A DNA stretch of 27,469 bases from Perkinsus marinus ATCC 50983 (GCF_000006405.1 NW_003207896.1:59063-86531); one strand, 5' to 3'. Shown: positions 9,662-19,845, counted from the stretch's first letter. Notes: a model not told the origin generated them from the sequence alone. Made by a program: numbers and translations.

Positions 9662-11346
9662 ATGCTACATACACCAATTGGTTATCATGAAGTGGTAGAT
9701 GTTTCTTCTACCGTCGCTCTATATGTATATGTAGACATATCAAACCCTTCGAATCGTGGAGGGCCAGTATCATTTCTGAAAGATGTGCATGCGTGCTATG
9801 CTGATCCTCCTTTTGATTTGAACGCACTCGGAGAGAAGTATAGTTGCGACCTACGGCGGATTCGGAAGAAAGCTTTGGTAAGCCGTATCGTCATCGTTTA
9901 ATGAGATCATCTAGCAAGGAGTGTTTAGATATCATTCAACGAATAAGTATATTCATAATCAACATAAGCATCGTACAGTGAGAAAAAACCGACAAGTTGA
10001 CTGCTTGCATGAGCAGTTCATGAGCCGGATGATCACTCCTGTCGTATCAGCAGTGCTGAAATATATGTTCGCGTTCCTCAACTGAGTTCAGAAGTTTCCT
10101 CAGAAATTGTAGGAGTTCACGGGTAGAAGTGTACAGAAACTAGTGAGAATTTCCCAAAATTTTTTCAGAAATTTCATGTTGTCATCACCAACACATGTAG
10201 TTGACCATGTATGTACTTCTCATACTTCATATTGGTGTTAGGTTATGGTTATGGGCAACCACTCCTCCGGCAAATCTACCTTCATCAACTGGTTCGTTGA
10301 TGCCCCTATACAGAAGGTCGGCGCTGCATTGGAGACCACCGGCTTCACTATAGTCACTGCAGGCAGCCAAACTGGACGTGAACTCAATGGCGAATCCACC
10401 ATGTTGCTCTACCCCCATCTAAAGTCCCTCATTGACCGCGATCCGAGGATGCTATCCCATCTTGTCACTAAAACTGTTCTGCCCAGCGAATCGGTGGCCC
10501 CTTTCCTATCAATGCTGGACATATAGACACTCCTGGCCTCGCTGATGGCGGACTGGAGTACCCGTATGATGTGTTGCTGCAATTGAGTTCTTTGGTAAGG
10601 AGGCTGACTTGATTCTGGTCTTCTTGGACCCACTTGGACAAGCTCTTTGCAATTTAACATGTGAAGTGGTCTGTGGTCTCTTCAAGAAGTATCCGTCTAA
10701 GATGAGGTTTTGTTTGACGAAGGTCGACACGGTTCCAACAGATGACGATCTTCTCAAAGTGTCGAATCAAGTGACGCAATCGTTGACGTCTCGACTGGGC
10801 GTTATACATGCATTCGACTTGTTGCCGATCTTCATAGGGGAAGCTAAAACCTCCCGAGTGAACAGATTGGAAGAAGTGTCTCTTGCTGTTAAGCAATGTG
10901 TAGAATGGCGTGTCCAAGCCTCTCTCAGTGTATTACAGTCAGACTGCGTTCTGGTCGAGGCGGCTATACGTTCGCGACTTGAGCAGGACGATATTGCTGG
11001 GAAGAAGAATAGAAAATTGTCCGATAAAGTGAACAGGCTGTATAGAGGAGCTGTCATAGTCTCGTCAGTGACAGCGTTAGTCTTCGCTCTAGCCATGCCT
11101 GGTAGTCATCCAGGATACTCTCTGGTGCCTCGAAGTGTCCTATTGGATGGTGTCTGTGCTGGTATGCTCCTCATGAGCCTCGTCTTGGCTATCATTGCCT
11201 CGCTCCTGTGGAGACGCTTCCAAGTATCGAATCTGTCTGTTAGAGGGAGGGCGGAGGTTGAGGAGGAGCTGAGGAGAGTGAGCGAAGATATCCCACGAAG
11301 ACAAAGAGAACTGCACGTGCAGTATCTTGCTTCTGTCGGATCTTAG
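9662..11346 (+). CDS. Dynamin/EHD-like GTPase with C-terminal membrane hairpin
   Basis: Exon 1 (9662-9877, start tentative) joins in phase 0 over a 364-bp intron (9878-10241) to a coding stretch from 10242 to TAG at 11344-11346. The G1 motif GNHSSGKST follows VMVM as in EHD proteins (VLVLGQYSTGKTT). G3 is DTPGLADG near 10526 and G4 is TKVD near 10720. Two hydrophobic segments (GAVIVSSVTALVFALAM and VLLDGVCAGMLLMSLVLAI) near the C-terminus predict a membrane hairpin. A role in membrane remodelling is inferred. Oddly, the frame shifts by -1 at about 10521-10526 and again at about 10583-10588. One base is missing at each site compared with the EHD pattern (IIDTPG; LEFF matching LEWF). These could be assembly errors, real mutations making a pseudogene, or recoding. 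Codon use is otherwise coherent. Confidence 0.75.
10055..10222 (+). repeat. Family A repeat, sense copy in GTPase intron
   Basis: It runs from GCTGAAATATATGTTCGCGT through CTCAACTGAGTTCAG to ACACATGTAGTTGACCATGT. It takes up nearly half of the 364-bp phase-0 intron and ends about 20 bp before the 3' splice site. Confidence 0.85.
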
Positions 11347-12013
11347 TCGTCGTTGTACCATTGCTGCTGTGAACACATGATTTAATCTCCATATCAAATT
11401 CGTAGCACTAACACTGGAGCTGTCGAGTAATCTAGTCTCTGGGGGGATCGATTGGAGTCATCATCAACAACAAGAACTTGTGTAGTCTTATCATCAAGAA
11501 CCTGATAAGGTAGAGACAAATCCGATTAGCACAAGTGGCCGGCCGAGTTGCCTGGAAAATCTACCTGGTGTCTACACTCAGGAAAACAGAATGAACTCAC
11601 AGTGTGAATTCCACACTTATTATAGACTCGAATCATATGGCATGTCGCGTCGTCCCGGATCATGCGTGATGATCCGTCTCTCGCCATGATGAGAGTCTCA
11701 TTCTCCATCTCTAACAACCAGCTCAGAATATGTTACTATTATGGACGGAATTCATACTCCCCGAATTGAAGAGTCGGATGAAACTGTCCCTTGATTCTAT
11801 TTTTCCATCCAAGTTCGGAATGTACCTTTTCCGAGTACTCGGACTCAAGAAAAATGAGCCCTTGAACGGACTCCTGCTGTTGATCAACTTTGCTGATATT
11901 GGATGTCGCATCTGCCCAGAATCACCGCTCGAAACTTCCCCACTTCCAGGCGCAACGGATTTCCCATATGGGTATCTCCGCTACAGCTGTCTCGTTAGCT
12001 CCAGATTGTCTCT
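11347..12013. other. Intergenic stretch before the first GNAT gene
   Basis: A 99-codon plus frame at 11730-12029 overlaps the GNAT start in another frame. It has no recognisable domain, so I do not call it. Around 11620-11690 there are short inverted words (GGATCATGCGTGATGATCC and neighbours). The interval presumably holds the terminator of the GTPase gene and the promoter of the GNAT gene, but no defined motif is visible. Confidence 0.4.
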
Positions 12014-15000
12014 ATGGTACACCATGTAAACCTCCTAGTAGCAGTGTTATTGCCGTGGTTTGCAGTCGCTGGGAGAAGCCGGGGACTGTTGAGATGTTTG
12101 AATTGTTTCCAGCCTGAGCAGGACACCGCGGTCCCTAGCAAAAATGCCTCATTTCTCGAATACAGGCCGTTACTGCCTTCTGACAAGTGGAAAAAATCGA
12201 AGAAATTACCTGGGGCTGCTTACTTCGTAGCGGTTGACTCAGAAGCGAGAAAAGGCAAGGTGGGAATCAATGACACTCGCCGTTATCGCTCATTATGATG
12301 TTCATACAGAATGTCGTTGCGTATTTGGCATATGGCGACGTTAGTTGTCAAAGACGCTCAAGATGGGTATATATCGATGATGTGTATGTCGAGGAGAGAT
12401 GGAGAAGGAGGGGAGTTGCAACGCGAATGATCACACGCTTTCTCGGATACGTAACTCCTATCATGGTCCTTCTCATCAACACATTACCCTTGTTCAGCTC
12501 AAACTGGGGTGGCCCAATGTCCGTGGCGCATTGCTAGGAGTCGACTATACGAATTCCCATGCAGCGGATCTCTATCAGAAAATTGGTTTTGTCTACAAAG
12601 GTAAGATGTCCACAAACTAAAGAGATTCTTGTTGGTAGTTGAAGTTGGCTCCTCTCAGGTACGACGGTGTAATACAATCCGGCAATCGCAACTTTTTGCC
12701 AATATTGCGGGTTTGCCAAATGCTATAATTCCTGACAGTCTCACTTTTTTGCTCTTTTGTATGTGCTGCTTTCTCAGTTACAAAGTAGCAACCACATTTA
12801 CAACCTAGCAATTTCTGGTATAGGTTTTAGCAACCAAATGTTGAAACTAGCAAATTCGAAAGTGTTTTCCAGCAAGTCGCCCTTTTTTGCTCTTTTTTTG
12901 CTGCATTGTATATTACCCCGGAATGTTTTACACCCTGGCACTTTTGCCCAAATGTGCTTCGCCCGCACATTTTCGTTATTCTGGCAAGTTGTGCTCATTT
13001 GCTGTTTAATATGTTTCGCGTTGTAATAATATAATCTGGCACCTTTTAAGGTTTGCTCTTGTGTGATGTTCCTGCATGAAATATACAAATTGGCAGTTGT
13101 CGGTATGTGACAATGCTGCGCTACTTTTATGTTTTGGCTATTTGCTCTCTTGTAACTTACGCCCTGCGGGAATATATACTAGCGTTTTGCTCACTCGCTC
13201 AAACTGCGTCTCTGTTAGCGTTATTAGCAAACTTGTCATTTTGCATTATTCGTACGAGCAATATACAATCGAGCAAACATAGTTATGGGATAGCGTTTCT
13301 CGTTCGATTACGGTATTACGCCTTATATCTTACGCTCCAGAACATGTTCATGCCCTGTGCACTTACTAAGTATCTTATCTATCAAAGGTGTCACACTTTG
13401 TGTCTCACTTCAAGTGAGTCACTTAGTATCGGGTCAAAGCGTGATAGCACTCTAGTGAGATATATCATTCACTCCGAAGACAGCGCGAGTGATGATCAAT
13501 GCTGAATACCAAACACATGATTGCTCTTGCATGTCGCGATTGAATCAGATGAGATAACAGTTAAAGTGAGTCCCATCTTCGAGTATCCTCTCTCTTTTAG
13601 CATCGTATCAGTTGTGTCTCATGGTTTGGTACGATTGTACGTATTGACGACTCAACAATACCCAGAAGTTAAACCCTAAAGTAGGCATTACGTAAGTATT
13701 ACGGGCAACTTTGACATTCTACACGAGAAACATTCACTCATGGGCAGTGGCACTCATCGGATCGTCTTCGTGGAGCTATTGGTATGGACTTCGCAGAGAT
13801 GCCGAAGGATTGTACAGGGGAAACGCAACACGGACTAAATTACTGATTATGAACTCTACAGCCCTCCGCACACAATATTCACTCCCGGGCACCACTAGAG
13901 GGCCTTCATAGAGATACTATTAAGGGCTACAAGAGAAGCATATTGAGAAACGTCCAAATTTTGCTCTACCAATCACCGAGACAGCTACTTGTAGCAACTA
14001 CAACAGCTGGGCACCACTGACTCAGTGGCACGGAGGTGCCTACCTTACTGCGAGTGCGTACATGGTCGCCAGTCTCCAGTGATGGGAGAAACTACTTCGA
14101 TTCCTCACGCTCGTCCTCTTTCGACCGCTTCTGCTGCAATTCTTTTGCCGCGTGGCTCTCATACTCCTCCACCAATGAAATAGCATTGTTGTTAGGCGAG
14201 TACTTTCGCATTATCTCCTCACATCTGGTACCTCGGGAGAACTTGTTCAGCACCGGGTAGATGCGGAGTGCTAACTTAGCACTGCTAAGCCAGCCTGCCT
14301 CTTTCCTCGATAGTCTCGTTCGCGAGGGGCATCTTTCTGCAATGACCAGTATTTGCTCAGACTACGGAAGAGCATAATAGGCCATGTAAGGATCAGGATG
14401 CGTGTATGAAAGTCACGACATCTCGCATGGGCACCACTGGGGTGCCTGCAATACAGCACTGCACTGCAGATGAGTGATCCGTGTTGATCCAAATAAGTGA
14501 TCTCGGATCACTCAGTACGAGTGATTCCGCCCAATACGAACTACCATCTAAACACAAATCCGCTCCCTCGTCCTTCTGTGACCATGTGCGGATTGCAATG
14601 ATGTGGAAAATATGAAAATCCAACGAACCCTTAACGAATCTAAGTCTTTACTAACGACCTACTACCACTTACAATAGTCCATCCATCATCCTCCCAGTGC
14701 TGCAACTATACTTATCTATATCGACAGAACCAAAGAACTTTGCGAAATAGTCACCACTCAGAGACTTCGGAACTATAATGCAATGCTCAACACAATCACC
14801 AACAACCCACCAAGGTTCGACTCTCGCGTGCGAAATTTCAATTTCTTCTTCCGATTATAAAACAGCAAAAATTTGCTCCATTGCGGGGTTGCCCATTCGT
14901 AAAGCGGCAAATTGCTCCTCTGAAAAGTAGCAATTTGCTCAATAGCAGAAGGGGCAATTCATTGGTTTGCCCCTTTTTTGAGCAATATTGCTCAATTTTG

Positions 15001-15450
15001 TTACATAGTAGCACTTCACATAGCAGCAACTTTTGTATATTGTAGCAAATTTCTGAAATATAAACAAGCAAACGATATTCATTCGAGCAGTTTCTGTTAT
15101 ACAAAACAGCAAATTTGCGTATTTGTAAAGTGAATTTTGCTACTTTGCTCCTTTGTATATCAGCCATAGCGTTTTTACACACTAGCACAACAGCAAAAGC
15201 CGCAGAAAATATACATTCCAGCTAATTGGCACTTTTTTGCTATTTGCTCCTTTGCTATTTTGTAAATGAGCCAGGTACGACGCGTGGTTGGGAGTGCTAT
15301 GCTTTCAATATGAGCGGATCGGCTGCTGCTGCTGCTGCTGTTGCGAATCTAACCACTGACTTACCGCCATTCGAGATGGAGCTGCCCAGCCTGAAGTCTT
15401 TGATGACGGATCCATATTATACAGACTTGTTCAGACTCGGCATTAACTGA
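12014..15450 (+). CDS. GNAT-family N-acetyltransferase with signal peptide, last intron carrying a 2.6-kb insertion
   Basis: Exons are 12014-12259, 12310-12450, 12498-12600 and 15275-15450 (221 aa). The N-terminus MVHHVNLLVAVLLPWFAVAG is a signal peptide. The acetyl-CoA loop RRRGVA is at residues 114-119 after WVYIDDVYVEERW, and the GNAT C-terminal motif LYQKIGF follows in exon 3. The paralogue at 17979-18787 has exons 2 and 3 of exactly the same lengths (141 and 103 bp), the same phases and the same GNAT spacing. Intron 3 has its donor at 12601. Two acceptors exist, at 12658 and 15274, because CAGGTACGACG occurs at both ends of an inserted element. Only the right acceptor gives a tail alignable with the paralogue; the left one gives a stop after four codons. 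Substrate is unknown, and the protein should act in the secretory pathway or outside the cell. Confidence 0.82.
12656..12666 (+). repeat. Target-site duplication, left copy
   Basis: CAGGTACGACG; its CAG is a potential 3' splice site (CCTCTCAG) ending a 58-bp intron. The bases beyond the repeat on each side differ from the right copy. Confidence 0.75.
12667..15271. mobile_element. 2.6-kb non-autonomous DNA transposon-like insertion
   Basis: The 2605-bp insert is bounded by an exact 11-bp direct repeat, CAGGTACGACG, at 12656-12666 and 15272-15282, read as a target-site duplication. Its two ends share imperfect inverted blocks (GCAAnnnGCAA...TGCCAAT). Both subterminal zones, about 12670-12910 and 14860-15265, are packed with AGCAA/TTGCT words. 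Subterminal arrays and an 8-11 bp duplication would suit a Mutator- or hAT-like element. The interior has no transposase I can recognise, only small hairpins (for example AGTGATCTCGGATCACT near 14496) and repeated GGGCACCACT words near 13888, 14008 and 14429. The small frames inside are AT-rich and not protein-like. Confidence 0.65.
15272..15282 (+). repeat. Target-site duplication, right copy
   Basis: An exact second copy of CAGGTACGACG. Its CAG is the acceptor that restores the last GNAT exon. Confidence 0.75.
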
Positions 15451-15902
15451 ACGATTGACTCTTAGCGAGTTGTTCTTCCATGTGCTCTGCCATGATGATC
15501 ATGTTTGTGTCAAAGACGAGATACTCGTTTGTGTTGTCTATGCGAGTGAATGGCGATTGATTACCTTTGTAAGCCTTGGTTGCGTATACGTGACGTGATG
15601 AAAGCGGCGACTCGCGTTGTACCAACCGACCCTTAACAATGTTAAGTTAACGTTGTAGGCTTACCAGTAGTCGTTCTGTTCTTCCATTGGAGTCTTTGAG
15701 GAAAGTGTTATGGTAGTATCATTATCATTTTGGTGCTTTTCCGTCCATGCCTGGTGTTGCGCCGTGTGAACAAGGAACACAACAGTATCAACAACAAGGG
15801 ACATCAGATGGACTGTTACAATTTGCTAGCCTAGCCGTGCTGTTCCCATCACGAGTAAGGACGGTTTTGGTAGTTTTATTCATAACTTTTGGAGGGAATA
15901 AA
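15451..15902. other. Intergenic stretch before the methyltransferase gene
   Basis: No separate gene is supported. The methyltransferase frame is open upstream to 15747, which would add about 52 residues including a hydrophobic stretch (LAVLF...VLVVLFITFGG). I prefer the later ATG at 15903, because family members begin close to the W.nEFGDEY motif. Confidence 0.4.
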
Positions 15903-17162
15903 ATGGCAACTTGGACGAATGAGTTCGGAGATGAGTACGCCACTCATTCGGCTGTCTTTGCCAAGGGTGAGTTTGATTCCTCCCATCGTGTATTGTTGTT
16001 GTTGAGTCCTTCATGGTAGATGCTGATGCCGAGCATATGGAGATCCTTGGCGTTCCTGTTAGAAACATTTTAATGCCAGCAATTGAGGCAGCACTGAAGG
16101 ACATGGGGGGAAAGAAGTTAAATGAGGTTAAGGTGAGCTCCATTTCGATAATATATTACGACACGTTTCCGAGCAGCAACTTGTTTGTCAAGTGTTGGTG
16201 GAATATATGTTTGCTTTCCTCAGCTCAGCATATCCCGAATTCTGGTAGAAATGTGCATCAATAGGAGGAAATTTTCCCAATTTTTTCCAGAATTTTCATC
16301 AATTTTAATCTCAACATATGTGGTTGATGACCATGTAGTATATTCCCTCCCTCACCGTGTTCGTTTGCAGATACTCGAGATTGGCTGTGGTGCAGGTAGC
16401 GTTCTTGACGCTCTTAAAGTCGAGGGAGCTAACCCAGACTTTTTATATGGTGTTGATCTCAATGCGAAGAGTGTTCAACTTGCCAATGAAAACCATAGTT
16501 TTAATGTAAGCCATCATTCATGGGTCCGCTTAGACGTTGAATTTTCGCGGAAGTAAACTGTGATGAACGACGCTCTTGTACAGTGGTGGAGTAGGAATAT
16601 GTTCCCTTCCTTTTCCTCACTAATTATACAAGTTCGGAAAGGACTCCTTTCCAAAGGAGTATTCAGAAACCAACAACAATTTCCATAAATTTTCCCATAG
16701 AGTTTTCACATGTAGTTGATGACCATGTGCATATTGCATCCGTGTCTTCTTGTGCCTTCGCCCTACGAGGATCTAATCAAAGTTTCCTCTACTTGGAACT
16801 GGCATCGTTTTCTTTCCTAGGTTCAACAAATTAAAGGTTATGACTATTCCCTCCGTGGAGACCCTGCTCTCGATATCATCTTCACGGAACAGTGTTTGAA
16901 CCTTCTCCCCCCAGCTCAGTACGATGAGTTCTTCCAAAAAATTCGGCAGCTGAAACCGAAATACTTCATATTCCACGAGGGAATCAATCCCAGTGGCTTT
17001 GAGGCGACGACGCACGGTCCGTGGACTGTGTATATGAATGATTTTCTCACATTGTGCACTCATCAATTTGGCAAGCCGCTGTACACCGAAGATTTCGTGG
17101 CGAAGGAGCCCGAGATGTTTGCTCCCGCGACCCATGATACTACTGCCCTATTTAAACTTTGA
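15903..17162 (+). CDS. SAM-dependent methyltransferase, pseudaminic-acid-associated type
   Basis: Four exons, 15903-15966, 16020-16132, 16371-16505 and 16821-17162, give 217 aa with intron phases 1, 0 and 0. The N-terminal WTNEFGDEYATHS matches the W.G.FGDEY start of methylases found with pseudaminic acid synthesis genes in bacteria. SAM motif I is ILEIGCGAGS (about residues 60-69), followed by the acidic motif II GVDLNAKS. DIIFTEQCLNLLPPAQYDEF and KYFIFHEGINPSG match the family's later blocks (LV.TKGVLIHINP; ILI.EYYNP). Length is close to the usual 200 or so residues. The real substrate in a eukaryote is unknown. The nearest relatives I recall are bacterial, so old transfer is possible, although the gene has acquired host-type introns. 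It lies between two GNAT paralogues. Introns 2 and 3 (238 and 315 bp) each contain a family A repeat. Confidence 0.82.
16192..16345 (+). repeat. Family A repeat, sense copy in methyltransferase intron 2
   Basis: It starts GTGTTGGTGGAATATATGTT, contains CTTTCCTCAGCTCAG, and ends ACATATGTGGTTGATGACCATGT. The host intron is phase 0. Confidence 0.88.
16583..16735 (+). repeat. Family A repeat, sense copy in methyltransferase intron 3
   Basis: It starts GTGGTGGAGTAGGAATATGT and ends CACATGTAGTTGATGACCATG followed by TGCATATT. The central part is more diverged than in other copies. The host intron is phase 0. Confidence 0.85.
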
Positions 17163-17978
17163 AAGTAGTAGTCGTTTTTTATTATTTCCTAGTTTCATCA
17201 TCAGTCTACCATGAGGCACTTACGGTTTCGAGTTGATATATTCAATATACAGGGATTAGTGGATGCATCTAGTAGTTGAGGTGTATCGTGGCTACCAGGG
17301 GATTTCAATTGTGTTCCTTCATCGAGCAGCGGCCTTTTGAATTTAAAAAATGTAGGGAGTTTGGTATGTGCTTTTGGTATTGTCGAGGTATGAGTTGTAG
17401 TAGAATTGAATCCAGAGGAGTAGAGGTGTATACAAAACGTCAATGTGAGCCTTCTGTAAGTGGAAAAGATTATGCTCAGACTCATATCGTGTATCGCGTG
17501 TATCGATAACCACGACAATATTAGCGCGCGTCCGATAATTGAGCTACATATGGTGTTTTAGTTCATCGTTCACAGTCTTGGTCCGTATGAAATGATGATA
17601 TTTGACAGTTGGCCGCGGTTCCGACGAGGTGGTATGTGCACTGTGGTGACACGAGAGGTTACAGCTATCATTCCGATCGGGTATCGACTACGAGGGTAGC
17701 ACTCCCCAATGATTGCGGCTCTTAAATGAGCTCTAATCCTCAAAAGTTCTCGACTCGAGTTGTGGTCAGCTCCCACATGCGCATGAACTACTGTCCGAGT
17801 GCCTACTGGAACACCAAGCTAGTCCTTGAGTGCTATTTGATTCATTCATGTCGAGTACGGAAATTCCAAGTACATTGCCGCTCGAAGTAACGTCTTTTTC
17901 CGAGCGCACTGTGGATTCCGAATGAATTCTCGTGCTTTGGATGGCTCCACCTCATCACGTACTAGTTTTTGTAAGACG
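17163..17978. other. Intergenic stretch between methyltransferase and second GNAT gene
   Basis: No gene is supported. It contains repeat D copy 2 at 17505-17665. The remainder shows no recognisable motif apart from presumed promoter and terminator sequence. Confidence 0.45.
17505..17665 (+). repeat. Repeat D, copy 2
   Basis: Diverged match to 1009-1205: AATATTAGCGCGCGTCCGAT, then CAGTTGGCCGCGGTTCCGAC, then GGTATGTGCACTGTGGTGAC in the same order. No microsatellite follows this copy. Confidence 0.5.
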
Positions 17979-18787
17979 ATGCGAAGCTACATATCCTATA
18001 TGCTCTTCGTGAGACTCCTTCAATGGGTCCTTACCACAAACGGCCCGGTATTGGCGTCCATCAGCCCCGACTCCGCCAACCTCGATTATCGATGTGCACT
18101 CCCAAGTGATGTTATCCCCAGACCTGAACGGTTAACTGATGACTCCGCTGATTTCGTTGCAGTAGATCCTCTGGACAAGCAGGGCGAGGTGAGATGTGGT
18201 GGAGGATCATGACTGAAGCTTGAATGAGTATTTTTCCACCAGAAGAGCCATGTGTATTTCAGATCGTGGTCGCTAATGTCGAGTATGCTACTATAGCCAA
18301 ATCTGGTTACGGAAAGTGGGTGTACATTGACGGTGTAGAAGTGAGGAAAGACTGGCAGAGGAAGGGAGTGGCGACAAAATTGTTGACAAAACTATTCGCA
18401 TATGTAATCTAAACTCTGCATACATTTTGAGGTTCCTGTGTGACCGACCTCCTCTTTGGCAGATCAAGACGGGGTGGCCTGAAATCATCGGGGTGTTTCT
18501 ACTAGTGGATCCCTCGAATGTCGGTGCCAAGATTCTCTACGAGAGATTGGGTTTCCTTCCCCACGGTGGGAGAATATTTCCGCGCGAACTCCGAGTTTTT
18601 TTCAGGGAAATCGGCGCATGATGAAGGCAAATACATCGTATACGAGGGATATGTTTACGACTTTTATTCTCCTCCTGCTGCCAATTTACCACACATTAGC
18701 CCTCCGAAACAGATGCCGATGCCTTCTACACCTGATCCCTTCGTTGTGAAAACTTTTGACGACCTTTTCGGCCACAAGACTGAATGA
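17979..18787 (+). CDS. GNAT-family N-acetyltransferase with signal peptide, second paralogue
   Basis: Exons are 17979-18188, 18263-18403, 18463-18565 and 18606-18787 (211 aa, phases 0, 0, 1). The start at 17979 gives a signal-peptide-like MRSYISYMLFVRLLQWVL. An upstream in-frame ATG at 17922 is possible. LDYRCALPSD and DFVAVDP match LEYRPLLPSD and YFVAVDS of the first gene. The acetyl-CoA loop QRKGVA is at residues 102-107 after WVYIDGVEVRKDW, and exon 3 ends with LYERLGF. The last intron is only 40 bp (GTGGGA...TTTTTTTCAG), at the same position and phase as intron 3 of the first gene. The tail is rich in proline and ends FDDLFGHKTE. Exons 2 and 3 equal those of the paralogue in length, showing a duplication with conserved structure. 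It probably modifies a substrate in the secretory route; the substrate is unknown. Confidence 0.85.
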
Positions 18788-18833
18788 GCTCCTTCTCGCC
18801 CATTCTATCATTGCTCGAATTCTGATGTATTGT

Positions 18834-19076
18834 CATGGGCTGAGTTCTCCTTTTGTTGAGTTCGGACAGTTTCCGACGTCCCATCACGAAGCGCTATGTC
18901 GGCAATGTGGACCACTAGGTCCCAGGGGGGCCTTTCCCCACAACAAATTTCATCCATACAGATTAAGGACGTCTTTGGAATTGGAAGTCGAATGCCCTCG
19001 AGAGAATCAAAGGGGAAATATTCATCAAGTGGAAATATTGGAGAACCCCGATGGGACTCCAGTTCTTAATCCTTAA
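18834..19076 (+). CDS. Small unidentified open frame
   Basis: A plus-strand frame follows the second GNAT gene and ends ILENPDGTPVLNP before TAA. It contains a CRQCGPLGPRG segment and an acidic stretch. I do not recognise it and cannot place a start or splice sites. It could be a chance frame or the remnant of a last exon. No RNA gene or repeat is seen between 18788 and 19176. Confidence 0.2.
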   Translation, partial: HGLSSPFVEFGQFPTSHHEALCRQCGPLGPRGAFPHNKFHPYRLRTSLELEVECPRENQRGNIHQVEILENPDGTPVLNP

Positions 19077-19176
19077 CGGATGAAGACTTCATTTACTTCC
19101 GGGTTCGAATAGGTTGTCGGTTGGGAATCGTCATGAGTTGGCTATTAACGCAACAAACGTAAATAGAAAATGTCAT

Positions 19177-19845
19177 TCAAAGAAATACTTGATTATTCTT
19201 ACGAATGCTTGCAAGCACTGATTTACGTAAAGCCGATATGAGATTAGTAGTGATGTCGAGTAGACTCATTTCAACGTCTTCCAGAAACATCCGGAGAACT
19301 CTCTCAGCAAACTCAAGAACATACATGCCACAATCGCTGCAGTTGGTCTGTTTGCTGCACTCACCAACAGTGGTCTGAATATCACCAACACCAGTGAGTT
19401 TCCTACCAACAGAATTCACCCACCCTGGCATCTCTCGCCCAGGAGCCGAGTCGTAGTACACACCCGCCCAGGGCTTCGATGGAGCGGTACGAGATAGAAC
19501 TAATAGAGACCAGTGCGAACCCCCACACGGTAACGTCGGGTCATCGCTGTCGTTAATTGGGACAATAAGGCACCGCCTCTGTGCAAGTTTGAGACCATCA
19601 ATGAGTTGGGCTAAGTCGTCTTCGTCCTCTTCGAATCGGATGGCGAAAGCAGTGCACGGGTCAAGCAACAAGACTTGGTCCCATCCGGAATGTTTGCTAT
19701 ACTTCTCATTTAAGATCACATCGAAATAGTAGAGAATACACATATCATTTAGCCATCGACCTTCATAAAACAGTATAGCATCCGACTGAAGGAGCCTTCC
19801 AGTTGACCAAGACACTATAGAGGTCTTCACCATTTCTAAGAGCAC
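19177..19845 (-). CDS. SENP8/NEDP1-like deneddylase (Ulp1-family cysteine protease)
   Basis: A single uninterrupted frame of 222 aa ends in TGA at 19179-19177. All parts of the Ulp1 fold are present: WLND (31-34), GGSHWSLLVL with the catalytic His at 111 and Trp at 112, the Asp in YYDS at 132, and the oxyanion Gln at 166 followed by CSDCGMYV with the nucleophile at Cys172. The IND stretch before GGSHWSLL and the overall length match SENP8 (about 212 aa) better than the long SUMO proteases. SENP8 removes NEDD8 from cullins and other proteins, so that substrate is inferred. It is the only complete gene here without introns. It is transcribed opposite to its left neighbour; a family A repeat lies about 140 bp upstream of its start. 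Confidence 0.85.
   Translation of the reverse strand: MLLEMVKTSIVSWSTGRLLQSDAILFYEGRWLNDMCILYYFDVILNEKYSKHSGWDQVLLLDPCTAFAIRFEEDEDDLAQLIDGLKLAQRRCLIVPINDSDDPTLPCGGSHWSLLVLSRTAPSKPWAGVYYDSAPGREMPGWVNSVGRKLTGVGDIQTTVGECSKQTNCSDCGMYVLEFAERVLRMFLEDVEMSLLDITTNLISALRKSVLASIRKNNQVFL

Noticed and set aside
10409-11397. Several minus-strand frames of 80-110 codons
   Set aside because: They are shadows of the GTPase coding strand, which carries the G motifs and membrane segments.
12757-13505. Plus and minus frames of 90-130 codons within the 2.6-kb insertion
   Set aside because: Their composition follows the AGCAA/TTGCT subterminal words and AT-rich interior; no transposase motif is visible.
18518-18605. 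Frame shift between the two overlapping frames at the end of the second GNAT gene
   Set aside because: A 40-bp GT-AG intron (18566-18605) at the same position and phase as in the paralogue explains it.
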